12,471 bases of DNA from JAPLXD01 sp041662765 (GCA_041662765.1 JBAZRT010000024.1:1-12471), one strand, 5' to 3'; positions 1-6,553 are shown, numbered from the stretch's first letter. The notes: generated by a model from the sequence alone, not told the origin. Numbers and translations are program-made.

Positions 1-264
1 CGCTTTCGCTATATCCGAAACAGACTCCATGACTATTTTTCCTCCCAATTTCTCGGCGTGCTCGCGCATTTTTTGCGTGAGTTCAAATCCGGAAATGGAA
101 GCCGTTCCCGGCCAATTTTCAATATTGTGCGCCTCGACCGCTTGGCCTCCCGGCTCTTTTCCGATCACAAGATGATCGACTTTGTATCGCGAAGCATATA
201 TCGAAGCAGCTAGACCTGCAGGCCCCGCGCCGATGATGATGAGATCGTAAGTTTTATTTTCCAT
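1..264 (-). CDS. trxB: Thioredoxin reductase, N-terminal part (cut by window edge)
   Basis: This is the first 88 codons of a gene that runs off the left edge; I translated it by hand from the ATG at 264. The product begins MENKTYDLIIIGAGPAGLAA, which carries the GxGxxG/A FAD-binding fold at about residues 12-17. It continues with a GGQ motif and an ENWPG segment, as in low-molecular-weight thioredoxin reductases. The family moves electrons from NADPH through FAD to thioredoxin. The redox CxxC and NADPH domain would lie beyond the window. It follows trxA by 80 nt on the same strand, so its substrate is probably the neighbouring thioredoxin. No clear Shine-Dalgarno site precedes the ATG. Confidence 0.9.
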   Translation of the reverse strand, partial: MENKTYDLIIIGAGPAGLAASIYASRYKVDHLVIGKEPGGQAVEAHNIENWPGTASISGFELTQKMREHAEKLGGKIVMESVSDIAKA

Positions 265-298
265 AGAGTTTATTGAATTTTTTTGGCAAGAAAAATAA

Positions 299-331
299 GG
301 TTCGAGTTAATTTTTGAGAAAAACGGGATAC
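299..331. repeat. Dispersed repeat copy in the trxA-trxB gap
   Basis: This 33-nt stretch matches 10761-10793 on the same strand at 26 of 33 positions without gaps (hand alignment). The second copy is part of the right arm of the long inverted repeat between ftsL and ftsI. Both copies share a core TTCGAGTTAA followed by an A-rich run and a GGATA end. Both are intergenic. I could not find a matching inverted partner here, so this may be a solo or decayed half-element. Confidence 0.4.
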
Positions 332-344
332 CTTGACTCCATCA

Positions 345-662
345 TTATTTAATTTTTTCCAGTTCTTCCTTCAAATTCTCCTTCGCCTGAATTCCAACAA
401 GCTGTTTCGCAACTTCACCGTTTTTGAAAATAATCAGTGTCGGAATTGACATAACTGCATACTTCGAAGCGGTTTCCTTATTTTCGTCGACATTCAGCTT
501 CCCTACTTTGTATTTATCTCCCACTTCCTTTGCAAGATCTTCGATAATCGGACCCATCATCTGGCAAGGTCCGCACCAGACCGCCCAAAAATCAACAAGA
601 ACGGGCTTGTCGCTTTTGAGTACTTCTGCTTCGAAATTTTGATCTGTGAACTGCATCTCCAT
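345..662 (-). CDS. trxA: Thioredoxin
   Basis: This 105-residue protein has full thioredoxin length and a canonical WCGPC active site at residues 29-33. The buried Asp is at 24, Pro at 38, and the cis-proline is in SIPT at residue 74. It is a cytosolic protein-disulfide reductant, recycled by thioredoxin reductase, whose gene lies directly downstream. It begins only 4 nt after the stop of the membrane-anchored CPHC protein, so the two are probably co-transcribed. Two in-frame ATGs are possible, residues 1 and 3. The GGAG between them is too close to the second ATG to help, so I kept the longer form. Confidence 0.95.
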   Translation of the reverse strand: MEMQFTDQNFEAEVLKSDKPVLVDFWAVWCGPCQMMGPIIEDLAKEVGDKYKVGKLNVDENKETASKYAVMSIPTLIIFKNGEVAKQLVGIQAKENLKEELEKIK

Positions 663-666
663 ATAT

Positions 667-1203
667 TTATGATCTTTTACGGTTTACATATATCAACGCC
701 CCCGTACCCAAAACTATGAGCGCGATTATTACTACGGGAAAATAGCTTTTTTTATTTCCCGTTGCGGCAGCAACCGGGACATTTGAATTGTTTTGACTTT
801 CGCTTGGAGTATTGTTGCCATTCGCACTCGCAATTTTGTCCGGATCGGGCAGCTCATTCGCATTATCTGCTGAATCGATTTCTTGCACAAAGCTGCTGAT
901 GATCGGCTGGTCTCCTACGATGAATTTGTTCCCGAAAGCGATCGCCGGCACAGCGCCTTTGCTCGGATCATTGTATGCTTCGCCGAACTTCAAAAGCAGC
1001 CGCGTATTGAAAGGATTGGAAAACTCAAGCTTCGTTATATCATATTTTTCGTATATACCGTTCGCCTGAAAATATTCATCCACATTTTTACAATGCGGAC
1101 AAGAATCGCCATAGAAATAATAGGCCTTCTTTTTAGCCGGAGACTCTTGGGCAAAACTCAGGAAAGGAACCAGCAGCAACAGGATGACAATAAATTTTTT
1201 CAT
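667..1203 (-). CDS. Membrane-anchored extracytoplasmic thioredoxin-fold protein (CPHC)
   Basis: This 178-residue protein has a signal peptide or N-terminal anchor at residues 1-18 (MKK, then a Leu/Val-rich run ending in SFAQ). A thioredoxin-like domain follows, with CPHC at residues 35-38. A VPAI segment puts a probable cis-proline at 86, followed by an IVGDQPI stretch typical of glutaredoxin/DsbA-like folds. Residues about 120-150 are an Asn/Ser/Pro-rich linker, and residues about 154-171 form a C-terminal membrane helix followed by NRKRS. The redox domain should therefore face outside the cytoplasmic membrane, tethered at its C-terminus. CPHC is the DsbA-type dithiol, so thiol oxidation or disulfide exchange on exported proteins is plausible, but the partner is unknown. 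It lies 18 nt after uppS and 4 nt before trxA. Confidence 0.8.
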   Translation of the reverse strand: MKKFIVILLLLVPFLSFAQESPAKKKAYYFYGDSCPHCKNVDEYFQANGIYEKYDITKLEFSNPFNTRLLLKFGEAYNDPSKGAVPAIAFGNKFIVGDQPIISSFVQEIDSADNANELPDPDKIASANGNNTPSESQNNSNVPVAAATGNKKSYFPVVIIALIVLGTGALIYVNRKRS

Positions 1204-1221
1204 GTTATTTTTTTATGAAGA

Positions 1222-1935
1222 TTATTTTCCAAAACGCCTGCCTCTTTTTGCATAATCCAAGATTGATTCTCGCATTTTCTTTTCGTCAAAATCCGGCCAA
1301 AGAACCTCAGAAAAATACAACTGAGCATTGGCGACATCCCACATCATAAAGCCGGCGCTGTTGTGTGGCTCGCCTCCGGTTCGCACCAAAAAATCAACCG
1401 GCGGAAGATCACGTGTCATCAAATGTTCTTTGATCATCTCACTGGTGATATGCTTCACTTTTCCTTTCAAATTTCGGATAATCTTGTTCGTCGCTTCGAC
1501 CATCTCGTCATCACCGCTATACGCCAGAAGGAAATTCAAAAAATGCTTTTTATATTTTTCCGTCTTCCGAATACATTTGTGAATGATTTTTTTGAGCGCT
1601 GCCGGAAACTGCTCTTCCCAATGGCCGATCACATTGATCCTGACCTCATTACCATGAATATCTTTGCTGTCCAGAAGCTTCGCGAAATAGCGGCGATAGA
1701 TACCAAGTAATGCTCTTTTTTCCATCCAAGGCCTTTTTTGCAGATTGTCCATTGACGAACCCCAAAAGGTCACGTGCTTCACTCCCAAGTCCAAAAGCGA
1801 AAGCAAAACCTTCTCGAGATTTTTGGCGCCTTCTTCGTGCCCATACCACGGTTTGAGACCTTTCTTTTTTGCCCACCGGCGATTCCCATCGGGAATGATC
1901 GCAACATGAACAGGGATATTTTCTAGCTTAGGCAT
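1222..1935 (-). CDS. uppS: Isoprenyl (undecaprenyl) diphosphate synthase, cis-prenyltransferase
   Basis: This 237-residue protein has usual length for the family. It carries the substrate-binding signature IPDGNRRWA (residues 14-22, catalytic Asp16) and His33 in WYGHEEG. The C-terminal signature is RTGGEPHNSAGFMMW, then YFSEVLWPDFDE. The enzyme condenses isopentenyl diphosphate onto an allylic primer to make the C55 carrier for peptidoglycan precursors. Two segments differ from the textbook enzyme: GSSMDNLQKRP replaces the usual FSxENWxRP, and His-Asn replaces the Arg-containing HRIS segment, with one extra residue. I believe this variant occurs in CPR and some other bacteria, from memory. 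It has its own promoter and leads the uppS, CPHC protein, trxA, trxB unit. Confidence 0.92.
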   Translation of the reverse strand: MPKLENIPVHVAIIPDGNRRWAKKKGLKPWYGHEEGAKNLEKVLLSLLDLGVKHVTFWGSSMDNLQKRPWMEKRALLGIYRRYFAKLLDSKDIHGNEVRINVIGHWEEQFPAALKKIIHKCIRKTEKYKKHFLNFLLAYSGDDEMVEATNKIIRNLKGKVKHITSEMIKEHLMTRDLPPVDFLVRTGGEPHNSAGFMMWDVANAQLYFSEVLWPDFDEKKMRESILDYAKRGRRFGK

Positions 1936-1997
1936 ACAAAATAGAAAACTGGGAGTGATATGTCCCGTTTTTTCTTAGTATTCAAAAAGTTGTTTAC

Positions 1998-2026
1998 ATT
2001 ATATAAAATAGATCCAAAAAACACAA
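1998..2026 (-). promoter_or_regulatory. Sigma-70-type promoter for the uppS unit
   Basis: On the minus strand, TTGTGT (2026-2021) is followed by a 17-nt spacer and a perfect TATAAT (2003-1998). A start near 1991 would give a leader of about 55 nt before the uppS ATG. It sits in the 122-nt gap after ispG, so uppS and the redox genes can be transcribed separately from the ispG unit. The -35 box is weak. Confidence 0.6.
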
Positions 2027-2057
2027 CAACGGAATTCTATTGGCTTTTTGTTTGAGT

Positions 2058-3116
2058 TTAATTGATTTTATCCAATTCTGCCAGAAACTCTTTGAGCAAA
2101 TTTTTCTCGTCTACCTTTTTGACAATTTTTCCTTTTCGGCAAATTAGCCCCGCTTTTTCCCCGCCGATGACAGAGAGATCCGCTTCGCGAGCTTCTCCCG
2201 GACCGTTTACTATGCATCCCATCACCGCTACATGAATATCCTTGTCGATTCCTTCAACAAGTTTTTCTACTTTTTTCGCAAGACTTATGAGATCTATTTT
2301 TGTTCTGCCGCAAGTCGGACAGCTTGTCACAGTGATGCCTTTTTTTCGAAGACCCAGAGATTTCAATATTTCCCAAGCCACTTTCATTTCGCAGGCCGGA
2401 TCAGCCGTCAGAGACACGCGGATCGTGTCACCGATTCCCTCGTATAGCAGATGGCCGATCCCGATTGAAGACATTATTGTCCCCCGGAAAATTGTGCCGG
2501 CCTCGGTGACTCCCAAATGCAACGGATAATTCACTTTTTCGCTCAATTTTTTATAGCTTTCCACTGTTCGTTCAATGTCTGATGCCTTGAGCGAGACTGC
2601 GATATCCCGAAAATTCATTCTTTCAAGAATGCGAATATGCCGAAGAGCCGATTCCACCATTCCGGCAGCCGTCACTTTATTTTTGTACTTCGCGAGAATA
2701 TCTTTTTCGAGCGATCCCCCGTTTATCCCGATTCGAATTGGTATTTTTCTTTTTTTGCAGGCATTCACAACCTGTTCCACCTTTTCCACAGATCCAATGT
2801 TCCCCGGATTAAACCTGATCTTATCAACACCCTGATTGATAGCTTCAAGAGCCAGAAGATGGGAGAAATGAATATCTGCCACAAGAGGAATATTTATTTT
2901 TTCTTTGATTCTTCCAATTCTTTTTGCTGATTCCATATCCGGAACAGCCACCCGCATGATTTCGCAACCGGCTTTTTCAAGTTTTTTTATTTGCAAAACC
3001 GTAGCTCTGACATCGCTCGTTCTCGTATTGGTCATCGACTGAACGGTCACCGGCGCGTTGCCGCCAACAAAAACATCGCCAATTCTGATTTTTCTGGTTT
3101 TTCTTCGCTTGATCAT
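2058..3116 (-). CDS. ispG: 4-hydroxy-3-methylbut-2-en-1-yl diphosphate synthase (flavodoxin)
   Basis: This 352-residue protein is the short bacterial form of IspG, without the plant/chlamydial insert. It has the TIM-barrel start VTVQSMTNT (residues 23-31), the segment FNPGNIG (102-108), and the iron-sulfur domain. The cluster ligands are visible as Cys266 and Cys269 in SCPTCGRT, Cys301 in MGCIVNGPGE, and Glu308. This Cys-Cys-Cys-Glu set corresponds to Cys270, Cys273, Cys305 and Glu312 of E. coli. It catalyses the sixth step of the MEP pathway, reducing MEcPP to HMBPP, so the organism probably makes isoprenoids by the MEP route. It lies 33 nt downstream of the polyprenyl synthase on the same strand. 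The ATG lacks a Shine-Dalgarno site. Confidence 0.97.
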   Translation of the reverse strand: MIKRRKTRKIRIGDVFVGGNAPVTVQSMTNTRTSDVRATVLQIKKLEKAGCEIMRVAVPDMESAKRIGRIKEKINIPLVADIHFSHLLALEAINQGVDKIRFNPGNIGSVEKVEQVVNACKKRKIPIRIGINGGSLEKDILAKYKNKVTAAGMVESALRHIRILERMNFRDIAVSLKASDIERTVESYKKLSEKVNYPLHLGVTEAGTIFRGTIMSSIGIGHLLYEGIGDTIRVSLTADPACEMKVAWEILKSLGLRKKGITVTSCPTCGRTKIDLISLAKKVEKLVEGIDKDIHVAVMGCIVNGPGEAREADLSVIGGEKAGLICRKGKIVKKVDEKNLLKEFLAELDKIN

Positions 3117-3149
3117 CGCAATAATTGACTATTTAATGCCCACTGACAT

Positions 3150-4226
3150 TCACACTTCCCGATTCACAATATAGTCCGCGATGCCGATCATGAAATCTTT
3201 TGCGTCTTTTTGAACGGCAGATTTTTCGAGAGCCTTTTTTCCTTTTTCAACCAAACTTTTTGCCAGATCCTGAGAATACGCAAGTGACCCGGTTTTTTTC
3301 AAGACTTCTCTGAATTTTTCGATCTCCTCGTCTGTGACGTTTTTGTTTCCAAGCAGTCTATTGATCAATTTTCGATCGCCAATACTTCCTTTTTCCAGAG
3401 CCTTTACGATGAGAAGCGTCTGTTTCCCTTCGCGCAGATCGCTGCAAACCGGTTTTCCCAACTTCTCCTCGCTCCCGAAGACACCCAAAATGTCATCCTG
3501 AACTTGAAAAGCAATTCCAACCGGAACGGCATAGGCGCTCAAATCATCGAGTATTTTTCCTTTCGCACCGGCCAGAAGCGCACCCAGGTGAAGCGGTCCC
3601 TCGATCGTATATTTGGCAGTTTTGTTTTCGTGAACTTTGCGAATCTCTTCTTCACTCGCTCTTCCTCGCGCCTCAAGGACAACATCCATCATTTCCCCGG
3701 TAACCGTCACAGAAACAATATCCTGCAGTTTGGCCAAGGCTTCCAGAATTTTTTCCGGCGAAAAACGAGAGTTGAAGATAATCTCGTTTCCAGCCGCCGC
3801 CGCCATATCACCGACGATCATCGCCATTGAATTTCCAAAATGCTTCGGGTCCTTTTTGAGATAAAACCTTTTCGCCATTTTTTCGTATACTTTGTGCATC
3901 GCCGGCACCCCGTGGCGGAAAGAGTCGCGATCAATGATGTCGTCGTGGATAAGGAGAAAAATATGCGTAAGTTCGATGCTCATCGATGCTTCGATGATCT
4001 TGTCATCGTCTCTGCCTCCAGCTGCCTTGTACCCCCAATACATAAAAGCCGCTCGCAACCTTTTTCCGCCTGCGAGCGTGAGATCCCGAATATTTTTTGC
4101 CGACTGAACCGCTAAAGCATCCAATTCTTTTGCTTGCTTGATTTTTTTGGCAAAATATTCGGCCAGTTTTCGGTCTACGACGTTTTTATAACTTTGGAGC
4201 TCTTTTTTCGCATCCATACTTTCCAT
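3150..4226 (-). CDS. Polyprenyl (short-chain, trans) diphosphate synthase
   Basis: This 358-residue protein has typical prenyltransferase length. It carries GGKRLR (residues 53-58), the first Asp-rich motif DDIID (95-99), TGEMMD (176-181), the second motif QDDILG (243-248), and SDLREGKQT (262-270). It condenses isopentenyl diphosphate with allylic diphosphates to make FPP or GGPP, the primer for UppS. Phe90, five residues before the first motif, suggests a short product by the rule known for archaeal-type GGPP synthases (inference). The second motif is DDxxG rather than DDxxD, as in some actinobacterial and archaeal GGPP synthases. The best promoter ends directly at the first ATG. The true start may therefore be Met4 (ATG at 4217-4215), read from an almost leaderless mRNA. 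The gene ends in TGA. Confidence 0.93.
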   Translation of the reverse strand: MESMDAKKELQSYKNVVDRKLAEYFAKKIKQAKELDALAVQSAKNIRDLTLAGGKRLRAAFMYWGYKAAGGRDDDKIIEASMSIELTHIFLLIHDDIIDRDSFRHGVPAMHKVYEKMAKRFYLKKDPKHFGNSMAMIVGDMAAAAGNEIIFNSRFSPEKILEALAKLQDIVSVTVTGEMMDVVLEARGRASEEEIRKVHENKTAKYTIEGPLHLGALLAGAKGKILDDLSAYAVPVGIAFQVQDDILGVFGSEEKLGKPVCSDLREGKQTLLIVKALEKGSIGDRKLINRLLGNKNVTDEEIEKFREVLKKTGSLAYSQDLAKSLVEKGKKALEKSAVQKDAKDFMIGIADYIVNREV

Positions 4227-4255
4227 ATCATAAGGCTAAATTTTGAACTTGACAA
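4227..4255 (-). promoter_or_regulatory. Promoter of the polyprenyl synthase-ispG unit, overlapping a divergent promoter
   Basis: On the minus strand, TTGTCA (4255-4250) is followed by a 17-nt spacer and TATGAT (4232-4227). The -10 box abuts the annotated ATG at 4226, so transcription would start near 4220, inside the listed reading frame. That favours Met4 at 4217 with a leader of about 3 nt. The -35 box occupies nearly the same bases as the -35 box of the plus-strand promoter at 4249-4277. Confidence 0.6.
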
Positions 4256-4277
4256 GAGTGAAGAAATGCTCTACAAT
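4249..4277 (+). promoter_or_regulatory. Near-consensus sigma-70 promoter for the 177-residue orphan gene
   Basis: A perfect TTGACA (4249-4254) is followed by a 17-nt spacer and TACAAT (4272-4277), giving an expected start near 4284 and a leader of about 33 nt. This is the best promoter match in the window. It shares its -35 bases with the opposing promoter of the polyprenyl synthase. Confidence 0.8.
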
Positions 4278-4307
4278 TCAGCCGGAACAATCAAGATATT
4301 AAAATCT

Positions 4308-4312
4308 GGAGG
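4308..4312 (+). promoter_or_regulatory. Strong Shine-Dalgarno site fixing the 4317 start
   Basis: GGAGG lies 4 nt before the ATG at 4317. It decides the start of the orphan gene, because the longer open frame reaching back to 4134 would overlap the neighbouring gene and both promoters. Confidence 0.75.
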
Positions 4313-4316
4313 CGAA

Positions 4317-4850
4317 ATGGAACAGGCAGGTGCCAGTGATCAGCAATCCGGATATGCCGCGCATATCCAGGCTTTGATCGACACGCATCTCCCTCTGCTG
4401 GAGATGCTGATCTCGAGATTAATCTCTCGCAACCCTCAATGCTGCGAAACAATCGCTCGCATCAAAAAAGAGCAGAAGCCGAAGAAGGAAAAAACGTCTG
4501 TTTTTCCAATCTACAAGGGCATCGTCAGTATGTATGCCCTTCGAGGCTGGGAGCCTGGCATGGAAGGGGTTATCACCACCCCGATAATCATTGCCATAAA
4601 AACATGGTTCGCTGAGAAAATAGACATCATGGATCTGCTCAGCAAACACAGCTCCCTTTTCGCTGATTTCGATGTCAACGATGACAGCGTCTTCACTACC
4701 GTCGTTGGCGCACACGGCCTCTCGATGTTCCAGGGAATTTTTATTAATCACGTACTGAACAAATTCACCGGTTTCAACATGCCCTGGCACATGGGCCTCA
4801 ACACTGGCGCCATTACCGACGCCAGACTATACCGGAGCCTTCAACGCTAA
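4317..4850 (+). CDS. Hypothetical protein, 177 residues, unrecognised
   Basis: I do not recognise this protein. It has no signal peptide and no obvious membrane span or catalytic motif. Residues about 13-40 look like an amphipathic helix (THLPLLEMLISRLISR), followed by a Lys-rich linker at about 50-60 (KKEQKPKKEK). A compact C-terminal part has acidic (DFDVNDD, 117-123) and Gly/His-rich stretches (VVGAHG, FNMPWHMGLNTG). It looks like a soluble cytosolic protein. It has a near-perfect promoter, a GGAGG site and its own terminator, so it is probably a well-expressed single-gene unit. It diverges from the polyprenyl synthase through a shared -35 region. The complete signals argue that it is real. 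Confidence 0.8.
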   Translation: MEQAGASDQQSGYAAHIQALIDTHLPLLEMLISRLISRNPQCCETIARIKKEQKPKKEKTSVFPIYKGIVSMYALRGWEPGMEGVITTPIIIAIKTWFAEKIDIMDLLSKHSSLFADFDVNDDSVFTTVVGAHGLSMFQGIFINHVLNKFTGFNMPWHMGLNTGAITDARLYRSLQR

Positions 4851-4866
4851 CTTATTAGTGACCTTC

Positions 4867-4907
4867 AGCCCTCCGCGGGGAATCTCGCCGAGGGCTTTCC
4901 TTTTTTT
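4867..4907 (+). terminator. Intrinsic terminator of the 177-residue gene
   Basis: AGCCCTC (4867-4873) pairs with GAGGGCT (4890-4896), with an inner GCG/CGC pairing across one C-C mismatch. A T-rich tail of TTTCC and seven T follows, ending at 4907. It begins 16 nt after the stop codon. Confidence 0.85.
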
Positions 4908-5108
4908 GTAGACCACCTGCTCAATAGTTGGAACCAAGTTATCACGGAATTGAAGCAGTGGCAAGATTTGAGGGAAGTATTTCAAAGGCATATTAATCTA
5001 AGCCAGGATGCTCCCTTGTGAGCATATGAGGATCAAAACTTGGTATTTCGGAGAAAGAGTATTTTACTGTATCTCCCCAGAAAGGCGCAGAGCATATAGC
5101 AAAAAAAC

Positions 5109-5137
5109 GAGGCAAATAAGGCCACTAGTGCTATAAT
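5109..5137 (+). promoter_or_regulatory. Extended -10 promoter for the antiporter gene
   Basis: A perfect TATAAT (5132-5137) is preceded by TGC, making an extended -10 element. The -35 region 17 nt upstream (GAGGCA) is poor, which an extended -10 can compensate. A start near 5144 gives a leader of about 20 nt with no Shine-Dalgarno site. Confidence 0.6.
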
Positions 5138-5163
5138 CAAAGGGTAATCACAAATCTATCAAA

Positions 5164-6402
5164 ATGACCCACTCCGATTTAATTTTTTTTATTTTCTCAC
5201 TGGCCATCCTTTTGCTAGCTGCCATTGCCTTTGGTCGCCTTGCCCAATATCTCAAAATACCCAAGGTCATCGGTGAACTTGCGGGAGGCATAGTTTTGGG
5301 CCCGACTATTTTGGGATTATTTTATCCCAATGTTCAACAACTTATTTTCACCTCTTCTGGTTCAGTTTTTCAAGCCAGGGACGCTTTCGTTAAATTAGGG
5401 GCAATTTTATTGCTGTTTGTTATTGGATTGGAAATCAATCTTCCCAAAATCAAGGAACTGCGAAAAACCATCGCTTGGGCAAGTTTTTTTGGTTCATCCT
5501 TTCCGTTCATCTTGGGATTGGCATCTGTATTCCTCTTTCCCCAAATTTGGAATTATTCGCCTGCTGAAAACAAATGGCTTTTACCCTTATTTGTTGGCAC
5601 CGCCCTTTCCATTTCCGCTCTGCCAGTGATTGCCAGAGTACTTCTTGACTTGGGACTTCTGAAAAGCAAGGTTGGCTCCATAATTCTGGCGACTGCCACC
5701 ATTGACGATATTGTCGGTTGGATATTGTTTGCCATAATCGTGGCTAATTTTTCTCCTGACGCAAAACATATCAACCCAGCCATTACCGCTTTTGGTATTT
5801 TGGCGATGTTTGTCTTTGCCATTACCCTTGGAAAAAAATTAACCAAAAAACTGACGGCTTGGTGCGAAAAGAAGAATGACGGTGATAGTTTATTCTTGGG
5901 CATTACGCTGGTTCTTGTTCTCTTGAGCGCCACCTTGGCTGAAAGAATCGGTATTCACGCAGTTTTGGGAGCATTTTTGGTGGGAATCGCTTTCTCCAAC
6001 AGCGAACCGCATAAAATGCACACTGCGATGCGTCAAATGGTTCTTTCTTTCTTTTCACCATTGTATTTTGTCGCTGTCGGATTGCAAATCAATTTCTTGA
6101 AACACTTTGATTTTGCTTTGGCTCTCATTGTTATCGGTGTCGCCTCTCTGGGAAAAATCTTGGGAGTGTTTATCGGAGCAAAAATATCCAAACTTAACAC
6201 CCAAGAATCTTTGGCTGTGGGATTTGGAATGAACGCCAGAGGTGCAGTCGGAATTATTCTCGCTACTTCAGCCTATCAAGCCAGACTAATAGATGAGAAA
6301 ATATTTGTGGCTCTTGTCGTTATGGCTATGGTCACGACTCTGATGAGCGGACCACTAATGAAAAAAACGCTGTCGTGGAAGCGAGCAGACAGCGAAGCAT
6401 AA
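5164..6402 (+). CDS. CPA2-family cation/proton antiporter (Kef/NapA-like)
   Basis: This 412-residue integral membrane protein has about 12 hydrophobic segments. It shows the family hallmarks PKVIGELAGGIVLGPTILG (residues 33-51), LLLFVIGLEINL (82-93), and the ion-binding pair Asp181-Asp182 in ATIDDIVGW. Near the C-terminus it carries NARGAVGIILA. The double Asp is typical of electrogenic sodium/proton exchangers of the CPA2 group, though KefB/C-type relatives exchange potassium, so the ion is uncertain. It has no TrkA-N or other cytosolic regulatory domain, because it ends shortly after the last membrane helix. The likely role is pH or sodium homeostasis. It stands alone on the plus strand with its own promoter and faces a convergent tRNA gene across a shared terminator. 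The ATG lacks a ribosome site, but the first helix fits this start. Confidence 0.9.
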   Translation: MTHSDLIFFIFSLAILLLAAIAFGRLAQYLKIPKVIGELAGGIVLGPTILGLFYPNVQQLIFTSSGSVFQARDAFVKLGAILLLFVIGLEINLPKIKELRKTIAWASFFGSSFPFILGLASVFLFPQIWNYSPAENKWLLPLFVGTALSISALPVIARVLLDLGLLKSKVGSIILATATIDDIVGWILFAIIVANFSPDAKHINPAITAFGILAMFVFAITLGKKLTKKLTAWCEKKNDGDSLFLGITLVLVLLSATLAERIGIHAVLGAFLVGIAFSNSEPHKMHTAMRQMVLSFFSPLYFVAVGLQINFLKHFDFALALIVIGVASLGKILGVFIGAKISKLNTQESLAVGFGMNARGAVGIILATSAYQARLIDEKIFVALVVMAMVTTLMSGPLMKKTLSWKRADSEA

Positions 6403-6443
6403 ATCATCTCCAAGGCTAAAAAGTTCCAACTATCCCCCGAGGT

Positions 6444-6477
6444 ACAAAAAAACAAGGCTGAATTAGCCTCATTTTTG
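6444..6477. terminator. Bidirectional terminator between the antiporter and tRNA-Glu
   Basis: AGGCT (6455-6459) and AGCCT (6465-6469) form a 5-bp stem with a 5-nt loop. A run of T follows on the plus strand (6472-6476). On the minus strand there is a longer T run (the complement of the A-rich stretch 6444-6453). It can end the antiporter mRNA and the convergent tRNA transcript. Confidence 0.65.
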
Positions 6478-6481
6478 CGCG

Positions 6482-6553
6482 TAGCCCCAAGGGGAGTCGA
6501 ACCCCTCTTTTCAGGATGAGAACCTGATGTCCTAACCGATAGACGATGGGGCC
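6482..6553 (-). tRNA. tRNA-Glu, anticodon CTC
   Basis: A complete 72-nt cloverleaf can be drawn. The acceptor 5' arm is GGCCCCA, pairing with TGGGGCT (one terminal G-U), with discriminator A at 6482. The anticodon stem is TCAGG/CCTGA around the 7-nt loop TTCTCAT, so the anticodon is CTC (codon GAG). The T arm is AGGGG-TTCGACT-CCCCT. The D arm GTCT...GGAC matches glutamate tRNAs. The 3' CCA is not encoded and must be added. A TATGAT box lies at 6564-6559, only 5 nt upstream of the mature 5' end, without a clear -35 partner. The promoter is therefore uncertain. Confidence 0.93.

Larger units (their letters stand above)
4851..5163. other. 313-nt intergenic stretch: terminator, possible gene remnant, promoter
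   Basis: This gap holds the terminator of the 177-residue gene at its left end and the antiporter promoter at its right end. Between them, about 4908-5090 reads on the plus strand as protein-like sequence (for example ELKQWQDLREVFQRH), broken by a TGA at 5017-5019. It resumes in the same frame (AYEDQNLVFRRKSILLYL) to a TAG. No start codon or ribosome site was found. A minus-strand 54-codon frame (4827-4991) overlaps it. A 6-bp hairpin lies at 5008-5025. A decayed gene is possible but unproven. Confidence 0.4.

Noticed and set aside
1955..1990. TCCCGTTTTTTCT in the ispG-uppS gap as a third, reversed copy of the dispersed repeat
   Set aside because: Similarity is limited to about 12 bases with a gap and fades after that.
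4134..4316. Upstream extension of the 177-residue gene to 4134
   Set aside because: It would run antisense through the polyprenyl synthase start and both promoters; the GGAGG-linked ATG at 4317 is far better.
4827..4991. Minus-strand 54-codon frame beginning MPLKYFPQILPLLQ
   Set aside because: It reads back through the terminator of the plus-strand gene and into its coding end, and has no ribosome site; kept only as part of the possible-remnant note.
5017..5019. In-frame TGA read as a recoded codon (glycine, as in some CPR lineages)
   Set aside because: The polyprenyl synthase ends in TGA and no confident gene here contains an internal TGA, so the standard code fits.
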